Shown: piece after piece, positions 1 through 8,400 of the stretch | Numbering within the stretch: position 1 is the first letter of the stretch | Layout: each line of letters starts with the position of its first letter | From: Diphasiastrum complanatum | Taxonomy: Eukaryota > Streptophyta > Lycopodiopsida > Lycopodiales > Lycopodiaceae | Reading direction: 5' to 3' | Assembly: GCA_029204225.1 (NCBI GenBank) | Contig: MU836270.1 | Span: 1 to 31,262 of the forward strand | Length of the DNA stretch: 31,262 bases | The notes under the pieces: generated by a model | Databases searched by the model: none | The model's input: only the letters and a program-made list of their open reading frames with translations | Told to the model about the DNA's origin: nothing | Position numbers and translations under genes: made by a program

Positions 1-823
1 TTTTGCTATTTTTCATGATTCGAATTTGGGGATGTGGTCATATTCTAGATCCAGTGAAAATATTGCCCTTTTCGTAACCAATGGAGGAATATTTTTGAAT
101 TTAGTCAAGTTATACTATGAACTGTCTACAGTTCTTAACTGTGACTATAGACATTGTGGTTAGATCATTGGAGTTGGGGAGGCCTCGGGAGTGGTGGGGG
201 CAAGCAAATAACACTATTGTTTTTTTTTATTTTGATATTTTTCTATCCTACATGGCATTCCTTAAAGGGTCTTTTTGATATTGAGAACTCCTCTAATGAT
301 GAACAAAAAGCAAAACTGGTTGAAATTTCTCATAGACCTCAATCCCCTCATTACTTGTACAAATCAAATGCATGATTGGGCATAGTTATTTGGGTCATGA
401 CCTCAAGCTCAACCAAAGTTCACACATATCCTATTTTTTAGGATGCGAAAGTGAAAGTGTGCACCTCAATCTACCACTCTCATCTCATTGGTTTATAGGG
501 TCCAATCATATTAAGAGGTTCATAAAGAGGGTCCCAATCATATTTCAAGGATCTCCACATGCAAGTTAGTGTAGGAACTCAAGCTACATCTATATATATG
601 ATGAGAGCTCTTTGTGTGAAAAATGACAAATTCTAGCTTGGTTTGTATGTAAATTTTTATGTACATTGTAGGTTATGTCATAGGGATTAGTTAGGTTAGT
701 TGGTCAGATTCCTAAATTATAGGACCAAATTCCTCAAATAAAGGAGGTAGATGAGTAACCTAACCTCCAAGTTGGCAAACCTAAAGGTTAGGTAAGATTG
801 ACGTTTTAAATCTATCATACTAT
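1..823. other. No gene recognised
   Basis: I find no coding similarity, RNA gene or transposon terminus here. The short open frames have no recognisable motif and look like chance. Part of this interval (from about 570) could belong to the gypsy LTR described next, because a second candidate LTR end (TGTAGG) lies at 570. A small imperfect hairpin of GGAGGT/ACCTCC type lies near 742-767. Confidence 0.5.
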
Positions 824-1104
824 TGATGCAAGATCAAAATTTGAGAGCTTTCTGACAAGTTTTTCCCTCATTTGTGTGTTGATCTTATGATGCAATTGTA
901 AACTATAAGGGAAGCTCCTTATCCTACTTACAATTCCTAAACACAAAAGGTTAACACACTGTGGAGAAACCACCCAACCAAGTAGAAGCACCCAATCAAT
1001 CTCTAGAAGCCTCACCCCCAAGCCAAGGAACAATAAGCATGAATGTAGAGTGAGAGCCTAGCAATGAATCAAACCATGATGAGGAGTAGGGTGAGTTTGG
1101 ACCT

Positions 1105-1112
1105 CTTATATA
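1105..1112 (-). promoter_or_regulatory. TATA element of the gypsy LTR
   Basis: TATATAAG on the minus strand, preceded by GGCTC and followed by AGGTCC. Its position inside the LTR fits a U3 core promoter. Confidence 0.4.
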
Positions 1113-1324
1113 GAGCCAAAAGCATCCTGGGCACATAGCCATGCATAGCCCTATGTTCCCTATACATAGATTCACATAGAATAGAGTCCTTTGCATGGAC
1201 CAACTATTCATAGAATTGTTATTGATAACTCTACACGTGCATACACTGTCTCATACCTTGTCTAAACTCCATTTAGTGTGTTGTGGGCCTCACAAAGATA
1301 TTAGTTACTTTCGGTCACGTCCAG

Positions 1325-1477
1325 TATGACGTGGCATAACTAACAGCTTGTTTCACTGGAGTACCGTGTATCCAATATGACCTGGCATAACTAACAGCTT
1401 ATTTCACTGGAGTACCGTGTATCCAATATGATGTGGCATAACTAACAGCTTGTTTCACTGGAGTACCGTGCATCCAA
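1325..1477. repeat. 51 bp tandem repeat, three copies
   Basis: Three adjacent 51 bp units begin at 1325, 1376 and 1427. Each contains TGGCATAACTAACAGCTT followed by a TTTCACTGGAGTACCGTG block. The units differ at only a few positions. They lie in the U3 part of the gypsy LTR, just upstream (in element orientation) of its promoter. Confidence 0.9.
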
Positions 1478-1519
1478 GACTAGGAGTATGTATCCTATGT
1501 ACTGTTCATGGACATAACA

Positions 1520-1532
1520 CTCTTCCCTCCTT
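1520..1532 (-). other. Polypurine tract of the gypsy element
   Basis: AAGGAGGGAAGAG on the minus strand, between the pol stop codon (1548-1550) and the TG that opens the 3' LTR. This is the standard position of the plus-strand primer of LTR retrotransposons. Confidence 0.6.
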
Positions 1533-1547
1533 AAACTGTTTCTATCC

Positions 1548-2080
1548 TTAGAAACTAAAATTCGAGAAATTATTCTTTATGCTATCAACTCTCTCCCACG
1601 AATCATCATCCTCAATACGACCCTTCCACCGAATTAAGCACTCAGAGATAGTACAATTTCTCAATTGTTTATCTCTGGTTCGGAGCACTTTCTCAGGTTC
1701 CAAAGTACACTAAGCGACAAATCTTCCAAATGGGATAAATCTTCATCTGATCCAACTATATCACCATCATGTAAACTTAGTTTCAAACGACTTACATGAA
1801 ATACTAGGTGTGCAGTTGATTTTCCTTGAAGATCGAGTTCATACGCCAAAGAACCAATTCTATGTACAATTCTAAAAGGTCCACAATAATGGGTAGACAT
1901 CTTATAATGCTTCCCTGTACGTAATGTCTTAAAATCTTTTGGAATCCTAAGATATACCCAGTCATCAACTTTAAAATTTCGTGGAGATCTCTTAAGATCG
2001 GTATAGTGTTTAGCTCTATCCTGAGCACTTCGGATACTATCCTTAGCCACTTGCAACATTTCTTGCATATCATGCAGGAG
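1548..2080 (-). pseudogene. Ty3/gypsy integrase C-terminus plus chromodomain
   Basis: This is the tail of a pol polyprotein. From about 2080 downward the minus strand reads SAQDRAKHYTDLKRSPRNFK, then VYLRIP, YCGPFRIVHRIGSLAYELDL and HLVFHVSRLK. This is the typical post-catalytic integrase domain (GPF/Y-type module) of plant chromoviruses. After a one-base frameshift near 1700-1712 the frame continues as RDKQLRNCTISECLIRWKG and IEDDDSWERV, the core of a chromodomain with its conserved aromatic residues (W in IRWKG, W in DSWE). Chromodomains guide integration to marked chromatin in this family. The catalytic integrase core, RNase H, RT, protease and gag are absent: similarity stops abruptly at about 2080, where unrelated sequence begins. 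The frameshift and truncation make it non-functional. Confidence 0.88.
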
Positions 2081-2284
2081 AACAAACGAAACAAAACTAA
2101 CTCTAAAGATCGCGCACAAGAGGGATATGTACGACAGGTAGCAACTGAATATCGCACTTGTGCGCAAGTAGGTATCGTTGCAAAAAAATGGACAACAAAG
2201 CATGCACAAGAGCGATATGTTGTGAATTATGAGAAAGAAAAAAGTAAAAATCAATCGGATTTCATGTCTTTTATACAAAATTTT

Positions 2285-2556
2285 CACATGTGGTCAACGG
2301 TCAATGGACACATGTTTACTTTCGATTGGACTGCAGGCACTGGCATGTGTGAGGTGATTGGACTGTAGGCACTGGCACGTGTGAGGTGACACATGGACAT
2401 GTGTGAAATGACACCAGTACACGTGTCTCATGTTCATTTGTCAGTTCGACAAGACGTGTCGCTCTCGCATTTGGCCATACAAATTCCACACGTGTAAAAT
2501 GACAACCCTGACATGTGTTGCTCTCGCATTTGGTTGTGACGTTCTTTCGCACGTGC
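2285..2556. promoter_or_regulatory. Cluster of CACGTG/CATGTG-like boxes
   Basis: Ten copies of an RCRYGTG-type hexamer lie within about 270 bp, at approximately 2285, 2308, 2343, 2375, 2395, 2419, 2451, 2487, 2511 and 2549. Plant bZIP and bHLH factors bind cores of this kind. Calling this a regulatory region is inference, because duplication of a simple unit would also produce such a cluster. Confidence 0.35.
2325..2388. repeat. 32 bp tandem duplication
   Basis: Two adjacent 32 bp units start at 2325 and 2357; both read ATTGGACTG, then AGGCACTGGCA, then GTGTGAGGTG. They differ at two positions. A further related half-unit follows at 2390-2410. A second pair, CTCTCGCATTTGG, occurs at 2462 and 2521 (59 bp apart). 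Confidence 0.85.
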
Positions 2557-2883
2557 AAACCGCGATATAAAATCACAAACTACCATGAATTTTTTCATTT
2601 ATTTTTTCGCTCCGCATATTGCACTTGTGCACCTCCTTCACAATCGATATTCTGCCTACTGCCTTCCATGCGCATAGGTCCGATATTTCTACCTACGTGT
2701 CTCCTCATATCGGACTTGTGCGCCTCTCTTCTATACTAATCGATCTCTCTGATATTTGGCTCACATAGATTCGATATACTGTACATTCTTTCCGTACATA
2801 TCGGTCCTCTACGAGGGCTTCAAAGTCCTTCCCTGCTCATCCTAGTCGTCACGCACAAGTGCGATATCCCCTAGTACACTTCC

Positions 2884-3315
2884 ATGGATAGGAGAATGCA
2901 GACAAGGATGGATTTCTTCTCTATTGGCTCATCCTCAACTCCTGCGGTTGCCATTACACCTCCCGCTAGACCTAGAACGCGCAATTGCAGCAGGTGCACT
3001 CTGAAATACGTAAGTTACAGAGATCAACCGCTCTATTGATTCCCAGAGCTCCATTCTACCATGCCGTCCAAAACATAACTAGAAATGATCTTCGACAACT
3101 CGTTAGATTCACACCCACTGCTCTTCAGTGCCTTCAAGAAGCTACTGAAGAATATATGAGCCTTTTTTTAAGATTCATTTTTGCATGGTATTCATTCCAA
3201 GAGAGTCATCATAATGCCCAAGGGCTTTCAGCTACTGATGAGAATGGAAACAGATAGCCCCCAAGAGAGCTCCAAAGAAAGTAAGGAGGGTAGATACCAC
3301 CGAATCTGCAAATGA
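2884..3315 (+). pseudogene. Histone H3-fold remnant, CENH3-like
   Basis: The frame starting near 2985 reads EIRKLQRSTALLIPRAPF, then ALQCLQEATEEYMSLF. This matches the alpha-N, alpha-1 and alpha-2 helices of histone H3 (EIRRYQKSTELLI, ALQEASEAYL). A one-base slip in the T tract at 3163-3169 moves the rest into another frame, which continues DSFLHGIHSKRVIIMPKGFQ, the H3 loop-2 and alpha-3 region. Features closer to centromeric H3 than to canonical H3 are LLIP in place of LLIRK, a loop 1 one residue longer than canonical H3 by my alignment, KGFQL in place of KDIQL, and strong divergence elsewhere. A candidate amino-terminal tail starts at ATG 2884 (MDRRMQTRMDFF, then a Ser/Thr/Pro/Arg-rich stretch), but it needs further frame changes near 2980-3000. 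No intron is seen inside the fold. It may be a retrocopy, a captured fragment or a decayed gene. Assignment to the H3 family is firm; CENH3 is probable. Confidence 0.65.
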
Positions 3316-3368
3316 ATGGAAATAGTTCTCAGAATTGCAGCTAAAAAAATTTTAATCTTATTTTGTAG

Positions 3369-3992
3369 TGACCGCTGGAGTTTAAACCTGATCTCTATTA
3401 AGAGATCTGTAGATAATACTGTTAGAGGTTTTTGTGTCAAGATGAACTCGGCTAGCAATACGCATAAGGATGTAGATGTATACCTTCCATATTTAAGTAA
3501 ATATATTCCAACAGATATTTCCCATTCCGTGGACTGGTAGATCGTTAGTTTGGAGGTAAATTTTGTCTTTCTTAACAACATTTTGAAATCAGTATTCTAA
3601 TGTATTTGTTTCATTCTAATTCATTCTGTTTCATAATTGATTTCTTGTGTGCTGAATTTTTTTGCAGTCACTCCAACAAAATAATTCATTCGGCTGTGGG
3701 TGGTACACATTATACAATGCAAAGTTATTTTTTGAGTGGTTCAACCTTCAAGAAGATGTTGATATTTCTAAGGTAATAAATTCTGTTTATTCTTATTTTT
3801 GGAATTATGATTAGTTTTTTATTTTGTTGATGTTTTTAGCCATTACTAATACATGAATGTTCTATCTTGCAGTTTACACTTTCTGAGTACACATCAAGCC
3901 AGTTGTACAGAATTAGACAAGAAATTATCCTGAGCATACAAGCTAGGGCAATGCTTCAACCTCCCGTTATTGATGATGGTGCAAAGGATGAG
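3369..3992 (+). pseudogene. Ulp1/C48 SUMO-protease-like domain, three exons
   Basis: Three exons are supported by splice signals and all join in phase 0: 3369-3555 (acceptor TTTTGTAG, donor GTAAAT), 3668-3772 (acceptor TTTTGCAG, donor GTAATA) and 3873-3992 (acceptor TCTTGCAG, donor GTAATT). Exon 1 reads RWSLNLISI, then KMNSASNTHKDVDVYLPYL, matching the HWSL and MDS motifs of Ulp1 cysteine proteases. Exon 2 reads LQQNNSFGCGWYTLYNAKLF, the Q-x5-C-G motif that holds the oxyanion glutamine and the nucleophile. Exon 3 has the Arg-rich helix after the active site (LYRIRQEIILSI). Ulp1-family enzymes process SUMO or remove it from substrates. Here the catalytic His is Arg (CGC) and the catalytic Asp is Asn (AAC), each one transition away, and exon 1 carries a TAG at 3538-3540. 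The protein is therefore probably inactive. Upstream exons of the domain are not found. Confidence 0.68.
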
Positions 3993-4466
3993 GTAATTAT
4001 ACTAAATAAAGATTAGAACAAATACAGATAGCACAGAACTGAAATAGATTGCACATGTATAGAATTCATAGAAAAATATATTGATATATCAAATGCTGCT
4101 CCATTTTATGAATTTGGGAGCACAAAATACATGTACTGATGCCCAGTTTGGGCTTTCATTTATTGAATGAAAGAGTGTATACAGATTTTTACCAAATTTT
4201 ATTTGAAGCTATTGTTCTCTCACAATGGTGATTGTTAAAGGTAGATCTTTGCAGCACATTATCAGCTCCTGTCTTTTTCGCATCTCTGACATGACAAATA
4301 TTATTGAATGTGCAATTGTAAATGATGACATTTTCAATTATTTTGTTCTATTTTGAAATTGCAATAAACATAAAGTACTTACGAGTCTTTTGTTGATGAT
4401 AAATCTGAAATATGTTGGTAGATTGGTTTGTAATAGCATGAGCTCTATTATGATAAAATCAAGCTT
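3993..4466. other. AT-rich interval without a gene
   Basis: After the donor at 3993 I find no further exon with recognisable content. The interval separates the plus-strand protease remnant from the minus-strand remnant that converges on it. Confidence 0.5.
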
Positions 4467-5532
4467 TCAATGCTCTTCCACCTCAACCATAGTCAAATAT
4501 TTCTCATTGTAGATAATGCTTATCTCCATTCGGTTTGTGTGACCATTTAGTTCAAAGTCTTGATCTAGTGGTAGCCATGTGCCTTCAATTTTCTTGTATC
4601 TCTGATAGCTAAATGTGAGATTGAGCATTTGCTTTTCGATATGATAACGAAAGATCATTGAAGACTTTTTAATCCTGCATTCTATGTCATTATTTGTTTT
4701 ACTATCCCAGCCTTGATCCATGAGATCTGACAAAGTCTCATCTGAAATCCTTGCAAACAAATAAAGTTGGTGTCCTACGAATACTAGCACTCAAGAAAAA
4801 ATCAACAAATATATGCAATGAGATAAACCAACTTAGGTGAACAATTTTCAAGCCTATGCTTATCTTCATAGCATTTCTAATATCAATGAGTAGCTTGAAA
4901 CAATACTGTCAGGAGTAGGCCACTCATCACTTTGAAAACTAGGCAATGGAATTGCTTCGAGCTTGCCAAAACCTCCATCTATTTGTGGCGTATATAAAGA
5001 TTCATAAAAATAGATACCACAATATGCAAGTTCCTTTGGACATCTTCCTCTCTGTATTGCAGCTTTCCAACATCAGAGTGAATCACGACCAATATTCCTG
5101 CAAGTGATTGTGCTGGCTCCCATTCACTTATGCATGATGGATATAAATTTGAAAGAAAAAAACAATGTTGAAAAATTCAAATCATAATCTGAAGAGCATC
5201 AATAAAGAAAATCACCAATGATTGCTGTAGAGTGCATATGTTTTGATATACTTACAATTACATTTTCGATGATCATGAGGATTGATATCATGTACTTTGA
5301 TTTCTGAATGCATATATACATGTTGTACTAAAACTTCTGATATCGATTGACCTCCCGAGGTAGTCTTAAACTCCAAAATTTTTGCCTTCCAATAAGACTT
5401 GTATGTCATTTTTGCTCGTTTCTTTTGTCGAAAATTTCCCTTTGATGATGGATGCAGCAATACCCATGAATTCTTCATATATTTTGTTGGCTTTCCATTA
5501 TCAGTTTCATCTTTCTCATTGTAAAGAATCAT
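4467..5532 (-). pseudogene. Unrecognised multi-exon protein remnant
   Basis: Three stretches on the minus strand look protein-coding. The first (5532-5256) encodes SWVLLHPSSKGNF, RAKMTYKSYWKA and a basic tail, and ends at a consensus donor, GTAAGTAT. The second (about 5097-4900) follows a TTGCAG acceptor and reads ILVVIHSDVGKLQYREED; after a one-base slip it continues as LAYCGIYFYESLYTPQIDGG and LPSFQSDEWPTPDS. The third (4790-4467) reads ARISDETLSDLMDQGW and WLPLDQDFELNGHTNRMEIS. The W...YWKA spacing in the first piece equals that of a plant NAC domain (W to WKA, 25 residues), but the following TG and the WVMHEY-type motif are missing, so a NAC origin is only a weak suggestion. Joining the proposed exons leaves stops, so it is decayed or mis-modelled. 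Copia copy A interrupts the locus immediately upstream (5551). Confidence 0.4.
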
Positions 5533-5550
5533 AGACTCGATTGTAGATCT

Positions 5551-6637
5551 TGTTGGAGAGAGGGGGATGAACGAGTTGAGAAAAGGTGTCGTATGTTAGA
5601 AACGAAAAATAAGCTCAAAGGTAAGACAAACACAAATGAGACATGAACTTGAACAAGAAATGAACGAGAAACGAACTCGAACAGAAAATGTTCATGCACA
5701 GCGGAACGAGCTATATGACTCTCTCCGTAAGCATGACTATGCCTATCAGAACGAACAAAACGGTAGTGATGGGAATCACAGTCGTTCTTGATTACGTAGC
5801 CAAACTTTAATAAATGAATGAAGCTCCAGATGAATGGTTTGTCGCAAATAGTAAGAATGATTCACGAAGAGCTAGACGGTGCTATTACTAGAAAAAACAT
5901 TTAGAAAGATCAGATAGAATGAATGATAAGCGTAACAATATTAACATAGATCTGAATGCAGAACAAAGAATTGTATCAGATTAAGTATATCATGTATACA
6001 TGTCAATAATGCGGTAGAGCACAATACAATAGCGGACGAGACCGCATGCCCTACGAAGCTTATACAATCTGTAAAGGAATAAAATCTTATTGCTGACAAT
6101 CAAGAATCAATGCGCAAGGCATCTACTTCGTCTCATTCACTCATAACTCATTAACATCATTAAACTGAATACGCAAATGGTATCCAGTATATATACATTA
6201 TATTACAGGTGTGCAGATGTGGAAAGTACAGTGGATGTGATATCTGTAAGAGATCGTGGGTGGCTGCAGCCGTTGTCCAGTCTATTAGTGCAGCTGCATG
6301 GGGTGAGCATGAAAAGGGTGCGACGTCAATTAGTGTTGAAGTGACCGTTGGTGATGACGATGCAAAAAGTGCATCACTCTTACGAATAGCCTTAGGATTA
6401 GATTTACAAGGTGCCTTTGCTTTTAGGACACCTTTGGCATTCTGTAGGATAGTGTCCCTTTTCGCCTGTCACCATAACTTGTGTAAAAACACAGTGTCGC
6501 GATTCTTTCGCCTTTTATTTGTCTATGTGAATTTGCGTGTAAATATGCAGGCTGCGCGACAACGTTAGTAAATATGCAGCATGAATGGAGGCAGATTAAA
6601 ATGGGATTTAAGGAGAGTAGAAGTAATAAATCCAACA
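5551..6637 (-). mobile_element. Copia copy A, 3' LTR (1087 bp)
   Basis: The repeat is bounded by TGTTGG at 5551 and CCAACA ending at 6637, perfect 6 bp terminal inverted repeats of the TG..CA type. On the minus strand it follows a G-rich polypurine tract and the stop codon of pol, so this is the 3' LTR. A second member of the family lies at 24553-25557. Both contain a TATA element about 440 and 295 bases respectively from the upstream end, and a conserved block near 6017-6060 that is shared with the LTR at 19187-19782. No matching 5' LTR is present, because the element is cut at 8006. Confidence 0.85.
6188..6195 (-). promoter_or_regulatory. TATA element of LTR A
   Basis: TATATATA in a region otherwise of mixed composition, inside the U3 portion of the LTR read on the minus strand. 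The equivalent site in LTR B is TATATA at 25258-25263. Confidence 0.45.
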
Positions 6638-6648
6638 CCCCCCCTTAA
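6638..6648 (-). other. Polypurine tract of copia copy A
   Basis: Minus strand TTAAGGGGGGG, immediately next to the LTR boundary at 6637 and overlapping the pol stop codon (6645-6647). Copy B has the same arrangement at 25558-25567. Confidence 0.75.
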
Positions 6649-8006
6649 TCTGGATCCGTGAATGCCTTGATCTTCAGAGTGAGCAATGCACAAAATTTGT
6701 TGTGTGCATTAACACTAAGTGCTTTCGTGAAGATGTCTGCAACCATGTCCTGCGTTCTGTAGTACGATAAGCTCACTTCTCTGTCGAGAAGCTTGCCCGA
6801 TGTAGTGATATCTGATCTCAATGTGCTTACTCCTAGAATGAAATCTAGGGTTGGCCGATAAGGCAATAGCACTTTGGTTATCACAAAACAAAATTGTAGG
6901 GCTGTACTGATACAGATTGATGTCTGACAACAAATTTCTCAATCAAAACGCCTCCTTAATAGATTGAAAAGCAGCAATGTATTCTGCTTCAGTAGAAAAA
7001 AGTGCGATAGAGGTTTGCTTACGACTGTTCCACAAAATAGGACCATTGTTGAAGAGGAATGTAAATCCAGATGTGGACTTACAATTTTCTGCATCTCCTC
7101 CCCAGCTTACATCAGAATAACCACTGAGCTGATGAAGATTGTCTTTGCTGACATCTCCATAGCAGATGCACTGGTCCATGGTAGCTCAAATATACCTCAT
7201 GACTCAATAAGAGCCTTCCAATGGATAATGCCAGGATTAGCCATGTATTGGCTGAGTGAGCTAGCAGCAAAAGAGATATTTGGTCTTGTACAGGCCATTG
7301 TGTACATGAGAGATTCTAGTATCAATCGATACAGATACTCTCATTTGCTCCTCTTCCTACTTGGTCTGGGGACATTGGTCCTTTGACAAATGCAGGCCTG
7401 GATCCATTGGTGAGTGAGCTAATTTACAATTCATCAAATTGTATCTGTTAAGAATATTATGAAGATACCTTTGTTGAGTGATGTAAATCAGTCGATTTTC
7501 TTTTTCTTTGTGGTTTTGAGTTTCCAGACATAAGTGAGCTTTGCCCAGATTAGTGATGTTGAATTCTCATAACAACATCTGTTTCAATTCCTTAACCATA
7601 TTGGTATCGTTGCTGAAGAGCAACGTATCATCCACGTACAAGGTGATGATAATGAAGGATTGTTGCACTGACTTTGAATAAACATTGCAATCAACAGTGC
7701 TTGGTTTAAATCCTTGTTCAATGAGGAATGTGTTGATCCTCTGAAACTAAGCCCTAGCAGACTGTTTCAAGCCGTACAGTGCTTTGTGGAGTTTACAGAC
7801 ACGAATCTTCACGCCTTCCAGAATGTATCCTTCAGGCTAAATCATGTAGATATCTTCTTGTATAACTCCATTCAGATAGGTTGTTTGTACATCAAGTTGA
7901 TGTACTTTGAGGTTGGCAGCTGCAGCATAAGACAAAGCATTCGGATCGACGAATGTTTGACGACTGGACTAAAAGTCTCATTGTAGTCAACATTCAGGAT
8001 CTGGGA
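6645..8006 (-). pseudogene. Ty1/copia pol: RT and RNase H, copy A
   Basis: Read on the minus strand, the sequence starts in the reverse transcriptase at NVDYNETFSPVVKHSSIRML. It passes the catalytic YVDD box (7627-7638), then the RNase H region GYSDVSWGGD (7100-7130), STEAEYIA and LFCDNQSAIAL, and ends with YRTQDMVADIFTKALS and a stop at 6645. These are the standard motifs of copia RT and RNase H. Several frameshifts and stops break the frame, so it is dead. The gag, protease, integrase and amino-terminal RT are absent. At 8006 the copia sequence ends within SQI-NVDY and LINE sequence begins. Over this span it aligns base for base with 25565-26921 (copy B) with only scattered differences and small indels. 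Confidence 0.9.
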
Positions 8007-8400
8007 GATGAGATGTGCTACGGGCTTTAGGAAGTCTACACTTAAGGAGTCATAGTCAGTGGCTTTATTTAGTTTGGCATGTTTAATGGCGTTTTCAACC
8101 ATGTCAGGGGTGAAAAGTGAGCAGTGGTCAGGTCTCGGTGAGAGTGAGGTAGGAGGAGAGTCCGTGGTATATAACTCCGTGGCATACTCGATCCAGGATT
8201 CGATGGCTATGGGGGCCAATGTTGAAGAGTGTCTGGTAAAATGTTTCCAGAAAAAAGAGGAGGAGGGTGAATCTAAAGAGTTGATCATTTTTTGGCAGAG
8301 TGATTGTAGGTACTTGATCTTCTTGTTCTGGTGGTTCTATGATATTCTTTCTGGCATTGTTTGAGTGTGGCAGGGGAGTGTGACCTGGCATATGTCACAC
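8007..8400 (-). mobile_element. LINE reverse-transcriptase fragment
   Basis: The minus strand encodes FWKHFTRHSSTLAPIAIESW, IEYATELYTTDS, then LFTPDMVENAIKHAKLNKAT and YDSLSVDFLKP. This is the linker and first conserved block (I..LK..KA.G.D....E.LK) that precede the catalytic RT palm in plant non-LTR retrotransposons; here the usual G of KA-G-D is T. A preceding stretch in another frame (IEPPEQEDQ, TITLPKNDQ) may be more of the same protein. The endonuclease domain, the FADD catalytic box and the 3' tail are missing. The LINE frame runs without interruption into the copia RT frame of copy A, giving an accidental chimeric reading frame across 7872-8288. Confidence 0.65.

Larger units (their letters stand above)
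824..1519 (-). mobile_element. Ty3/gypsy 3' LTR (chromovirus type)
   Basis: On the minus strand the purine tract at 1520-1532 is followed directly by TGTTATGTCC, the expected start of a 3' LTR, 16 bases after the stop codon of the chromodomain frame. A TATA element (TATATAAG on minus) sits at 1105-1112, about 410 bases into the repeat, consistent with the U3 promoter. The far end is not fixed: TG at 824 would give a 696 bp LTR, TG at 570 would give 950 bp. No second copy lies in the window, so the boundary cannot be confirmed by alignment. The repeat also contains the 51 bp tandem array at 1325-1477. Confidence 0.5.
2112..2867. repeat. Dispersed near-palindrome CGCACAAGTGCGATAT, six copies
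   Basis: The motif appears as CGCACAAGNGCGATAT-like sequence at 2112-2128, 2203-2218 and 2852-2867. Its reverse complement (ATATCGCACTTGTGCGC-like) appears at 2149-2165, 2616-2632 and 2707-2724. The core is an inverted repeat, CGCAC-AA-GTGCG, with an asymmetric ATAT tail that gives it a direction. Single-base variants occur (for example AGGG or AGCG for TGCG). The copies are confined to the interval between the gypsy remnant and the histone-like frame. Confidence 0.75.

Noticed and set aside
154-569. Short plus-strand frames at the window start
   Set aside because: No motif, AT-driven composition and no splice context.
2006-2368. Plus-strand open frame opposite the gypsy integrase remnant
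   Set aside because: It overlaps the minus-strand integrase tail and the motif island, with no recognisable domain.
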